A stretch of 39,596 bases of DNA, from the NCBI GenBank assembly GCA_913055845.1, contig CAJXKO010000016.1, positions 1-39,596 of the forward strand, written 5' to 3'. This DNA comes from an uncultured Bacteroidota bacterium (GTDB lineage Bacteria; Bacteroidota; Rhodothermia; Rhodothermales; Salinibacteraceae). Position 1 is the first letter of the stretch. Every line of letters starts with the position of its first letter. Position numbers and translations under genes: made by a program. The notes below the pieces were generated by a model. The model was not told where the DNA came from and ran no database searches. It was given only the letters and a program-made list of their open reading frames with translations. Below, piece after piece: positions 17,282 through 24,353 of the stretch.

Positions 17282-18370
17282 CTACGTTGCGGCGGGCTCA
17301 ACCGCGTCGGTCGGGACGTGTTCGAGGTAGCCCTCCGACGCGAGCAGTTCGGCGTTGAGGATGGCTCCGCCTGCGGCCCCGCGAACGGTGTTGTGCGAGA
17401 GGAGCACAAACTTGACGTCGTTGACGGGGCAGTTCTGCACACGCCCCACGGAGACGGTCATGCCGCCCCCGGCCTTCACGTGCCGCTGCGGCTGGGGGGC
17501 ATCGGGGGCGTCGAGCACCTGTACGAACGGGTCGGGACGGCTGGGAAGCGACTCGGTCACGGCGGGCGCCTCAAAGCGGCGCAGGGCGTCGGCCACGGCG
17601 TCGCCCGACACATCGTCGCGAAAGCGAACCGAGGCGCACGCGAGGTGGCCATTGCGCACCGGCACACGGGTACACTGGGCGCTGAGGGACAGGTCGGCCG
17701 GGGCAATCTCGTCACCGTCAAGCGTCCCCAGGATCTTGCGCGGCTCCGTGGCCAACTTATCCTCCTCCCCGCCGATGTGCGGAATCACGTTGCCCACCGC
17801 GTCGAGCGAGGCAACCCCCGGATAGCCGGCCCCCGAGAGGGCCTGAAGCATTGTCACCTGCACAGCCTCCAGGTCGAACGTCTGCATGAGCGGATGGAGT
17901 CCGCAGATGAGACCCGTGGTGGAGCAGTTGGGATTCGTGACGATGAAGCCGCCCTCGCCCCATTCCTGCTGGTCGATGAGGGCCAGGTGCTCGGGGTTCA
18001 CCTCCGGGATGAGCAGCGGCACGTGGTCGTGCATCCGGTAGTTCTTGGCGTTGGACACGACCGGGACGCCCGCTTCAGCGAAGGTCTGCTCAATCTCGCC
18101 CGCCACTGCCGAGTCGAGCGCCGAGAAGACAAAGTCACAGTCTAGGGCAGCCGGCTCAGCACGCTGCACCTGCAGGGACGAAACGGACGCAGGGATCGGA
18201 GCCCCGCTGAGCCAGTTGGCGGCCTCGCGGTAGGGCTTGCCCGCCGACCGCTCCGAGGCCGCTACGGCGGTGACCGTGAACCACGGATGGTCCGCCAGCA
18301 AGCGAATGAAGGTTTGCCCCACCGCTCCGGTGGCGCCAAGGATGCCGACTTGGTAGTGATGGTGGGCCAT
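17282..18370 (-). CDS. asd: Aspartate-semialdehyde dehydrogenase (archaeal/fungal-like type)
   Basis: The enzyme reduces aspartyl phosphate to aspartate semialdehyde with NADPH, the branch point to lysine/diaminopimelate, threonine and methionine. The 362-residue protein begins with the nucleotide-binding motif [17 protein letters not shown]. The catalytic Cys149 is in [10 protein letters not shown], followed by [10 protein letters not shown] and the [13 protein letters not shown] stretch. This matches the archaeal/yeast-type subfamily rather than the shorter proteobacterial Asd. The conserved basic residue and His region [12 protein letters not shown] and the C-terminal [21 protein letters not shown] also agree. 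It is the first gene of a likely asd - acetyltransferase - tRNA-Gly transcript and diverges from folD. The upstream spacer holds AAACGTTT at 18385-18392, a weak palindrome. Confidence 0.94.
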   Translation of the reverse strand: MAHHHYQVGILGATGAVGQTFIRLLADHPWFTVTAVAASERSAGKPYREAANWLSGAPIPASVSSLQVQRAEPAALDCDFVFSALDSAVAGEIEQTFAEAGVPVVSNAKNYRMHDHVPLLIPEVNPEHLALIDQQEWGEGGFIVTNPNCSTTGLICGLHPLMQTFDLEAVQVTMLQALSGAGYPGVASLDAVGNVIPHIGGEEDKLATEPRKILGTLDGDEIAPADLSLSAQCTRVPVRNGHLACASVRFRDDVSGDAVADALRRFEAPAVTESLPSRPDPFVQVLDAPDAPQPQRHVKAGGGMTVSVGRVQNCPVNDVKFVLLSHNTVRGAAGGAILNAELLASEGYLEHVPTDAVEPAAT

Positions 18371-18522
18371 GACCGCCGTATGGAAAACGTTTCAAGGAAT
18401 GCGTGCAGGGGCCGCCGAGGCACCGGACGAAACCGCGGCCTGCAACCGTCCCCATTTCGGGTGTGTTCCCCTCCCTCGGGCCGTTCGCACGACAATCGTC
18501 CCACATTCTTCGTTCGTCCTCG

Positions 18523-18551
18523 TTTGCGTGGGCGGAGTCGTTTTGTAGATT
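18523..18551 (+). promoter_or_regulatory. Candidate folD promoter
   Basis: TTTGCG at 18523-18528 and TAGATT at 18546-18551 are spaced by 17 bases in the divergent asd/folD spacer, with a T-rich run just upstream of the -10. Transcription would begin near 18558, giving a leader of about 55 bases to the folD ATG. This is the best pair in the 242-base spacer, but it is pattern evidence only. Confidence 0.4.
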
Positions 18552-18612
18552 ACAGACGTTGCGGTGCTGCGGGCACCGTTTCTCACTTTGCGTGCACTTT
18601 TCCCCTTCTCCG

Positions 18613-19509
18613 ATGACCGACGCCACTGCCCCCAAGCTGATCGACGGACGTGAATTGGCCCAGGCCGTGCGTGATGAGGTGCGTGCCGCTATCAACGACT
18701 GGACCGACGAGGGGCATCGCCCCCCGTTCCTCTCCGCCGTGCTGGTCGGCGACAACGCAGCCTCAGAGGCGTACGTGCGCGGCAAAGAGAAGGACGCCGC
18801 GGAGGTGGGCATCGACACAAATACGCACCACCTCGATGCCGACACGTCGCAGTCCGCCCTCCTCGACCTCGTGCACAACCTCAATGCCGACCCATCGGTC
18901 GATGGCCTCCTGGTCCAGCTTCCCCTTCCCGACCACATCGACGAGCAGACGGTGATTGATGCCGTAGATCCTTCGAAGGACGTGGACGGCTTCCATCCGG
19001 AGAACCTCGGTCGGCTGCTGCGAGGCACCCCGCGCTACATCCCTGCCACTCCCTACGGCATCATGGAGATGCTCTCCCGCTCCAACGTTGATACGGAGGG
19101 GATGGACGCGGTCGTCGTGGGGCGGTCAAACATCGTGGGCAAGCCCCTTGCGAACCTCCTGCTGCGTCGGACGGCCAACGCTACGGTGACCGTCTGCCAC
19201 AGCCGAACCCGCGATTTGGCCGCCCATACACGTCGCGCCGACCTCCTGGTGGCGGCCGCTGGGCAGGCAGCTTTCATCGACGGCGACATGGTCACGGAGG
19301 GCGCGGTCGTGATCGACGTGGGCATCAACCGGGTCGAGGATGCGAGCACCGAGCGCGGCTACCGCCTCGTGGGCGACGTGGACTTCGACGATGTACGCCC
19401 GAAGGCCGCTCGCATCACGCCGGTGCCGGGGGGCGTGGGGCTCATGACGCGGGCCATGCTTCTCAAAAACACCCTCCAGGCAGCCCGGCTCCGTGCCGAG
19501 GGCTCCTGA
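18613..19509 (+). CDS. folD: Bifunctional methylenetetrahydrofolate dehydrogenase / cyclohydrolase
   Basis: FolD interconverts 5,10-methylene-, methenyl- and 10-formyl-tetrahydrofolate, feeding one-carbon units into purine, formyl-methionine and other syntheses. From the ATG at 18613 the protein has 298 residues, the usual size. Seen are SEAYVRGKEK with Tyr54 and Lys58 of the Y-x3-K catalytic pair, then DGLLVQLPLPDHID, then KDVDGFHPENLGRL and PATPYGIMEML. The NADP site GRSNIVGKPLANLLL is followed by GDVDFDD and TPVPGGVGLMTRAMLLKNT. The frame is open to 18403, but the extra residues precede the family start. It is 64 bases upstream of the MscS gene on the same strand. Confidence 0.97.
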   Translation: MTDATAPKLIDGRELAQAVRDEVRAAINDWTDEGHRPPFLSAVLVGDNAASEAYVRGKEKDAAEVGIDTNTHHLDADTSQSALLDLVHNLNADPSVDGLLVQLPLPDHIDEQTVIDAVDPSKDVDGFHPENLGRLLRGTPRYIPATPYGIMEMLSRSNVDTEGMDAVVVGRSNIVGKPLANLLLRRTANATVTVCHSRTRDLAAHTRRADLLVAAAGQAAFIDGDMVTEGAVVIDVGINRVEDASTERGYRLVGDVDFDDVRPKAARITPVPGGVGLMTRAMLLKNTLQAARLRAEGS

Positions 19510-19573
19510 CAGGCTTCGGAGCGACGACCCAGGCCTAGGCGTTGCGTTCTTAACTGATCTACAGCGTGGAACC

Positions 19574-20599
19574 ATGGTGAGCCCTCAATCCGCCGTTCAA
19601 CAGCTTCGTCCGTCCCAGGATACCACGTCGGCCGCCGCGAATGGCGTCAATCAGGCCGTCGGCCAGTTCAGCAATGCCTTTAGCGAGGCCCTACGACTCT
19701 TCTTGGACGGCAACTGGAACGGCCTCTACGAGCATCTCACCTCGTCGGCCCTTTACCTCTTCGGCCTTTTTACCGAGCGCGGCCTGCAGTCTCTCGCCGC
19801 GTTTCTGCTGCTGTTCGTCCTCTACCGGCTGCTTTACATGACGCTGGAGCGCACCCTAGACCGAAGCGAGAGCATTGAGCCAGGACTCCAAAGCTTGCTC
19901 CTCAAGACCTTCCGGGTGCTGTCTTTTTTCTTCATCGGCACCGTCGTGCTCGACCAATTGGGCGTGAACGTGGCGGTACTGATTGGAGGACTGGGAATCG
20001 CGGGTATTGTGGCCGGGTTCGCCGCACGGGATTCCCTGGAGAACTTCATCGCCGGTGTGACGGTCCTGGTGGATAAGCCCTTTCGGGTGGGTGACTACAT
20101 CGAGATCGACGACCAGTACGGGCAGGTGGACGAAATCACACTCCGGTCCACCCGCCTCCGTACCGTGCGGAATCGGATCATGGTGCTGCCTAACACGCAG
20201 ATGATCACGCAGCGGGTGATGAACCACACGAAGCGGAATGTGCTGCGGGTCGATATTTCGTTCGGAATTGCTTACAAGGAGTACCCGGAGGAAGCCCGAA
20301 AGGTGGTGCTCCCCCTCCCTGAAGACGACGACCGCATTCTCTCGGAGCCCTCGCCGACGGTGGTAGTCACCGGCATGTCGGACTCCAGCGTCGACATGGC
20401 CCTGCGGTTTTACCTGCGCGAGCCGGGTCAAGAAGTCCCCGTCCGCTGGGAGTATACTGAGAAGGTGCGGGAGGCCCTCCGCGAGGCCGAAATCGAGATT
20501 CCGTTCCCGCATCGCCAACTCTTCCTGGACGAAGCAAAGGCCCTGGAGGGCACCAAACTACTCGCGCCTACGAACGGCGACCATCCGGCGACGAACTAG
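19574..20599 (+). CDS. MscS-type small-conductance mechanosensitive channel
   Basis: A 341-residue inner-membrane channel that opens on membrane tension to release solutes during hypo-osmotic shock, a plausible need in a halophile. It shows two N-terminal membrane segments (GLQSLAAFLLLFVLYRLLYM and VLSFFFIGTVVLDQLGVNV). The pore-lining TM3 region LIGGLGIAGIVAGFAARDS has the Gly/Ala packing pattern and is followed by LENFIAGVTVLVDKPFRVGDYIEI. The soluble vestibule includes LRTVRNRIMVLPNTQMI and ends in PFPHRQLFLDE, typical of the family. The N-terminal 40 residues are polar. The stop lies 7 bases from the end of the convergent yjbQ gene. Confidence 0.93.
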   Translation: MVSPQSAVQQLRPSQDTTSAAANGVNQAVGQFSNAFSEALRLFLDGNWNGLYEHLTSSALYLFGLFTERGLQSLAAFLLLFVLYRLLYMTLERTLDRSESIEPGLQSLLLKTFRVLSFFFIGTVVLDQLGVNVAVLIGGLGIAGIVAGFAARDSLENFIAGVTVLVDKPFRVGDYIEIDDQYGQVDEITLRSTRLRTVRNRIMVLPNTQMITQRVMNHTKRNVLRVDISFGIAYKEYPEEARKVVLPLPEDDDRILSEPSPTVVVTGMSDSSVDMALRFYLREPGQEVPVRWEYTEKVREALREAEIEIPFPHRQLFLDEAKALEGTKLLAPTNGDHPATN

Positions 20600-20606
20600 T
20601 GGCGGT

Positions 20607-21026
20607 TTAGTCCCCCCGCACGGTAACAATCACGGTGCGCTCGCGGGGCTTTGTATCGCACTCAAGATGGAAAATCTGCTGCCACGTACCTAGGATGGGC
20701 GCACGCTCGCCCACCGGCACAGTGACCGATGGACTCAGTGTGGTGGCCTGGAGGTGTGCGTGTCCGTTGTCGTCGTGCCAACGCTGCTCGTGGGCGTAGG
20801 GCTTGTCCGGCGGAAACAGCTCGTCGAGCATGTCTGGAAGATCCTCCTGCAACCCCGGCTCAAACTCGATCGTGCCCACGGCCCCAGTACTCCCCACGTT
20901 ATGAACGTGCACGAGTCCCTCGTGAAGTTCGGAATCCCGAACAATCGTCGTCACTGGATCCGTCAGGTTGTGCATGTCCCCGTGCCCGGCGGTCGAGAGT
21001 GCAATTCGGTCTTGGTGGGTGGGCAT
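20607..21026 (-). CDS. yjbQ: YjbQ family protein (UPF0047)
   Basis: The 139-residue protein matches the UPF0047/YjbQ fold in length and motifs: ITxxV-like start TDPVTTIVRDS, then EGLVHVHNVGSTGAVGTIEFE, and HDDNGHAHLQATTLSPSVTVPV with the conserved His cluster. It ends GTWQQIFHLECDTKPRERTVIVTVRG. Some members can make thiamine phosphate in vitro or rescue thiamine mutants, hence the label secondary thiamine-phosphate synthase; the true role is not settled. One change from the common form is Gly-Ser in HNVGSTGAV, where many members have a T-A-A type sequence. It lies 162 bases downstream of surE on the same strand. Confidence 0.88.
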   Translation of the reverse strand: MPTHQDRIALSTAGHGDMHNLTDPVTTIVRDSELHEGLVHVHNVGSTGAVGTIEFEPGLQEDLPDMLDELFPPDKPYAHEQRWHDDNGHAHLQATTLSPSVTVPVGERAPILGTWQQIFHLECDTKPRERTVIVTVRGD

Positions 21027-21188
21027 GACGGAGGCCGTTCTACAGCGAAGAAAGTGCGGGGCCCGCGAGACGGTGTACCGAAGGCCAGGAAGGAAAATCC
21101 CGCCCCCAGAATACGACCCGCGTACCCGCTTGGCAGAAGATTAGTGGTGCGTTCGAGGGGCCGACGGGCTGTTCCAGAATCACGAGAA

Positions 21189-22010
21189 TCACGTCTCGAA
21201 GTCAGTTCCCCCAAACGACTCGTCCCAACTCCCATCCGTGAGGGCATCGAAAGCATCGTAGGCCGTCATGTCGTGCTGGATGGGCGTGACCGACACGTAA
21301 CCCCGTTCAATGGCCGAGAGATCCGTCTCTTGCCCATCGTCGAGGTTCACGAAAGTCCCCGAGAGCCAGTAGTAGGGCCGGTCGGCCGGATCGGTGCGCC
21401 GGTCGAAGCCTTCTTCCCACCGCGCACGGGCCTGCCGGGTAAGCGCAATGCCCTTGATCTCGTCTTCGGGCAGGGCGGGTACGTTCACGTTGAGCAGCAC
21501 GCCGCGCGGCAGTCCGTGCTCCAGTGCCCATTCAACAATGCGGCGCGACCAGCGCCCAGCCTCTTCAAATTGCGGCTCCGACCAGTCACACAGCGAAATC
21601 GCGAGTGCGTCGACCCCTAAGATGGACGCCTCCGTGGCGGCGCTCACCGTACCGGAGTAGAGCACATTGACGGCCGTGTTTGGCCCCTGGTTGATGCCGC
21701 TCACCACGAGGTCGGGTGGGGGGTCGAGAAGTTCGTGGCACGCCAGCTTCACGCTATCAGCGGGCGTGCCCGTCACCCCCCAGGCAGGCACGGGCCCGGA
21801 CGGCACCTCAAAGGCGACGCTGTGGGCACGCACCGGGTCGCGCACCGTAATCGCGTGTCCTACAGCGCTTTGCTCGGTCGTGGGCGCCACCACAAAAAGC
21901 TCCCCCACCCCGTCGAGGGCGGTGGCCAGTGAGTGAATGCCCGGGGCGTGGATGCCATCGTCGTTGCACAGTAGAATGCGGGGCGCGGTGCCCGACGAAG
22001 ATGCGCTCAT
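21189..22010 (-). CDS. surE: 5'/3'-nucleotidase SurE
   Basis: SurE removes phosphate from nucleoside monophosphates and contributes to stationary-phase survival in several bacteria. The 273-residue product (ATG at 22008-22010; a GTG two codons earlier is possible) has the metal-binding start [15 protein letters not shown], then [16 protein letters not shown], then [14 protein letters not shown]. The signature [27 protein letters not shown] and the [11 protein letters not shown] stretch follow. All expected Asp and Asn metal ligands are present. The C-terminal 20 residues ([13 protein letters not shown] and on) extend slightly beyond compact relatives and are acidic. It follows panB by 59 bases on the same strand. 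Confidence 0.95.
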   Translation of the reverse strand: MSASSSGTAPRILLCNDDGIHAPGIHSLATALDGVGELFVVAPTTEQSAVGHAITVRDPVRAHSVAFEVPSGPVPAWGVTGTPADSVKLACHELLDPPPDLVVSGINQGPNTAVNVLYSGTVSAATEASILGVDALAISLCDWSEPQFEEAGRWSRRIVEWALEHGLPRGVLLNVNVPALPEDEIKGIALTRQARARWEEGFDRRTDPADRPYYWLSGTFVNLDDGQETDLSAIERGYVSVTPIQHDMTAYDAFDALTDGSWDESFGGTDFET

Positions 22011-22069
22011 CAGCACAAGGAACGAAGCAGGGGAGGACGAAGATTTCTGGCGTTCACGACGAGGCGGAA

Positions 22070-22903
22070 TCAGTAGCTTTCGTCGTCGGTGGGAAACGAT
22101 CGGTCCCGTACGTCCGACACGTACTCGCCAATCGCGTCGGTAATGGTCTCGTCGAGCCGGGCGTAGCGGCGTACAAACCGCGGATTGAAGTCGGTCGAGA
22201 GCCCCAGCGCGTCGTGCGACACTAGCACCTGGCCGTCGGTCTGGTCGCCGGCCCCGATGCCGATGGTCGGAATGGACAGCGACGCCGTGACCTCCGCCGC
22301 CAGCGTCGCCGGGATCTTCTCTAAGACGAGGGCAAAGCAGCCCGCGTCTTCCAGGCGTCTGGCATCCTCGCGCAGCTGATTGGCTTCTTCTTCCTCCTCC
22401 GCCCGCACCTGATAGGTGCCGAAGTTGTAGATGCTCTGTGGGGTGAGCCCCAAGTGTCCCATCACCGGAATTCCCGCCCTCACCATTCGCTCGACACTCT
22501 CTACAACGGCTGCGCCGCCTTCAAGCTTCACCCCATGAGCCCCCGTTTCCTTCATGACGCGAATGGCGGACTGGAGCGCCTCCTTTGGGTCGCCCTGGTA
22601 GGCCCCAAACGGCAGATCCACGACCACGAGCGACCGGTCGATTCCACGCACCACACACTGGGCGTGGTAAATCATCTGGTCGAGCGTCATGGGGAGGGTC
22701 GTCTCGTTCCCAGCCATGACGTTTGAGGCCGAGTCGCCGACGAGGAGCACGTCGACGCCCGCCCGGTCATAAAGACGAGCCGAGGTGTAGTCGTACGCGG
22801 TAAGCATGGCGATGGGGACGCCGGCGTCCTTCATTTCTTGAACGGTCTTCGTCGTGACGCGCGGCACGTTCGCGACATCCGGCGGGGAAGATTCATCGGC
22901 CAT
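22070..22903 (-). CDS. panB: 3-methyl-2-oxobutanoate hydroxymethyltransferase (ketopantoate hydroxymethyltransferase)
   Basis: PanB adds a hydroxymethyl group from methylenetetrahydrofolate to alpha-ketoisovalerate, the first step to pantothenate and coenzyme A. The ATG at 22901-22903 gives 277 residues; an upstream start at 22960 would run through the terminator hairpin and is unlikely. Signatures are [32 protein letters not shown], then [45 protein letters not shown] and the C-terminal [22 protein letters not shown]. The metal-binding Asp residues and the catalytic Glu region (LVLEKIPA) are in place. It follows the ompH genes after a strong hairpin, so it is probably transcribed separately or attenuated. 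Confidence 0.96.
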   Translation of the reverse strand: MADESSPPDVANVPRVTTKTVQEMKDAGVPIAMLTAYDYTSARLYDRAGVDVLLVGDSASNVMAGNETTLPMTLDQMIYHAQCVVRGIDRSLVVVDLPFGAYQGDPKEALQSAIRVMKETGAHGVKLEGGAAVVESVERMVRAGIPVMGHLGLTPQSIYNFGTYQVRAEEEEEANQLREDARRLEDAGCFALVLEKIPATLAAEVTASLSIPTIGIGAGDQTDGQVLVSHDALGLSTDFNPRFVRRYARLDETITDAIGEYVSDVRDRSFPTDDESY

Positions 22904-22917
22904 TGCGAGACAGAGAC

Positions 22918-22956
22918 TGGTGAATAAATACAGCCGGGCGGCACACGGCCGCCCGG
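22918..22956 (-). terminator. Strong hairpin terminator between ompH and panB
   Basis: A perfect 9-bp stem CCGGGCGGC (22934-22942) / GCCGCCCGG (22948-22956) closes a 5-base loop. Read on the minus strand it is followed after two bases by the U-rich TGTATTTATTC. It would end the bamA-ompH-ompH transcript before panB. It lies only 31 bases before the panB ATG, so it could also act as an attenuator of read-through into panB. Confidence 0.65.
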
Positions 22957-23038
22957 ACACGAGTCCCCTGCTCCCGAATTTTGAGACCGCAGGGGGCGTA
23001 GAGATGCCTTGTAGTCGATACGAACGGGGAGCGACCGA

Positions 23039-23647
23039 CTACTGGCCGCCGCCTCCACCACCGGCCGGCGGCGTCTGGTTCTGGTCAAGAGTGGGCGACG
23101 GTTCCCCGGGGGTCTGCGACAACGAGATGCCCAGTTCACTGGCCACGTCGCGCGTGATGTCCACGACCCGATCGCTCGTCTGGTCGTCGTAGAGCAGCAC
23201 CTCGCGGCGAAGAACCGCCTCCAGTTCCTGCTGAGCCGCAACCTGGTCGATGGCCCCCTGAAGCTTCTCGAGCAGCGGCTGCATCATTTTCTGGCGCTGC
23301 TGCTGCATCTGGCGCTGACGCTCCTGAGTGGACTGCTGGAGTTCACGCTGTCGCTCCTGCAACTCACGCTGTCGCTCTGCCCGTGCCGAGTCATCCAACA
23401 GAGACTGCTGCTGCTGAAACTGCTGGACCCGCTTCTGAAACTGCTGGCGCTGCTGCTGGAGCTGGCGCTGCTGCTTCTTCATTGCCTGCTGCATCTGCTG
23501 CTGCACATCCTGCATGCCGGGCATGCTCACCAGGACCGCCCGCTGATCAACATATCCGATTCGTTGAGCCTGCGCCGGCGCCACGGCCACCGCGGCGACG
23601 AGAAGCAGCAGCGAAAGAACGCGAGAGAGTTGTTTTGACATAGCCAT
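23039..23647 (-). CDS. OmpH/Skp-family periplasmic chaperone, glutamine-rich
   Basis: The 202-residue exported protein has a signal peptide (SRVLSLLLLVAAVAVAPAQAQ, cut near AQA-Q) and the OmpH/Skp start QRIGYVDQRAVLVSMPGMQ. A long coiled-coil arm (residues about 45-130) is extremely rich in Gln and Arg (repeated QQQ, RQRELQERQRE). It then returns to LLEKLQGAIDQVAAQQELEAVLRRE and VLLYDD. Skp-type trimers hold unfolded outer-membrane proteins in the periplasm for delivery to BamA. The last 11 residues form a Pro/Gly tail (TPPAGGGGGGQ). It is the second of two OmpH genes after bamA, with 51 bases between them. The start could be two codons later at 23641. Confidence 0.88.
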   Translation of the reverse strand: MAMSKQLSRVLSLLLLVAAVAVAPAQAQRIGYVDQRAVLVSMPGMQDVQQQMQQAMKKQQRQLQQQRQQFQKRVQQFQQQQSLLDDSARAERQRELQERQRELQQSTQERQRQMQQQRQKMMQPLLEKLQGAIDQVAAQQELEAVLRREVLLYDDQTSDRVVDITRDVASELGISLSQTPGEPSPTLDQNQTPPAGGGGGGQ

Positions 23648-23698
23648 AGAACCTGTGCTGAGTGCTGGAATCTTTTCGAACGAACAACGATCCTGGGC

Positions 23699-24310
23699 TC
23701 AGGACCCTTCGGCATCGCTTCGCCGATCTTGGTTGGTGGTGATGCCGAGGGCCTCTAAGACCTGGCCATTAAGATTGTGCTCCTCCCGGGCGTACAGGAA
23801 AAGCATCTTCTTGCTCTTGTCGAATACGTAATCATACCCCTCCTCGGTCGCAACCTCTTCCGTCGCCGAAAGCACCCGCTTCTGAATCGGACGCATCAGC
23901 TTCTTCTGGCGTGTGTAGAGGCGCCCATCCGGCCCAAAGTAGCGCTCTCGAAGCCGCTCTACTTTCCGCTGGGCTTGCTCAATTGCGTCACGCTTCTGCT
24001 CGCGCTCCTCCTCGGTATACAGCAGCTCGGAGGCCTGATACTCGTCCCGTAGTTTCTGGACCGTTTTTTTCTGCTCCTTGATCTCTGCTCGCCACTGGTC
24101 TTCCAGCTTGTTGAGCTTCTGCTGCACAGAGGTATACTCGGGAAGCTCTTCGAGAATGGTCTCGGTGTCCACGTATCCAATCTTTTGCTGCGCCCAGGCC
24201 GGGGTTCTCCCTCCCCAAAGTGCCATCAGCACCACAGCCGCTAGCAGGACACGCCCGCCCAGGACGCGCCGCCTGGGTCGAGGCCTCGCATCACTGGTCT
24301 GATTAGGCAT
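23699..24310 (-). CDS. OmpH/Skp-family periplasmic chaperone
   Basis: The 203-residue exported protein has a basic N-terminus and signal sequence (VLLAAVVLMALWGGRTPAWAQ, cut after AWA or AQ). It then has the OmpH hallmark QQKIGYVDTETILEELPEY and a Lys/Glu-rich coiled coil (residues about 60-130, KLEDQWRAEIKEQKKTVQKL). The C-terminal part returns to the body domain with ATEEVATEEGYDYVFDKSKKMLFL, the standard family ending. It lies 43 bases after the bamA stop and is paralogous to the next gene, differing in its charged rather than Gln-rich arm. It probably carries outer-membrane protein precursors across the periplasm to the Bam complex. Confidence 0.92.
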   Translation of the reverse strand: MPNQTSDARPRPRRRVLGGRVLLAAVVLMALWGGRTPAWAQQKIGYVDTETILEELPEYTSVQQKLNKLEDQWRAEIKEQKKTVQKLRDEYQASELLYTEEEREQKRDAIEQAQRKVERLRERYFGPDGRLYTRQKKLMRPIQKRVLSATEEVATEEGYDYVFDKSKKMLFLYAREEHNLNGQVLEALGITTNQDRRSDAEGS

Positions 24311-24353
24311 ACTGTGCGTGACTCAATGAAGGGCCCGCGGCGCAAGCAAGGAC

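Noticed and set aside
18385-18392. AAACGTTT before asd as a third member of the pckA/fbp operator group
   Set aside because: Only the central eight bases are palindromic; the GGAA/TTCC arms are offset by one base and do not pair, so it does not fit the shared motif.
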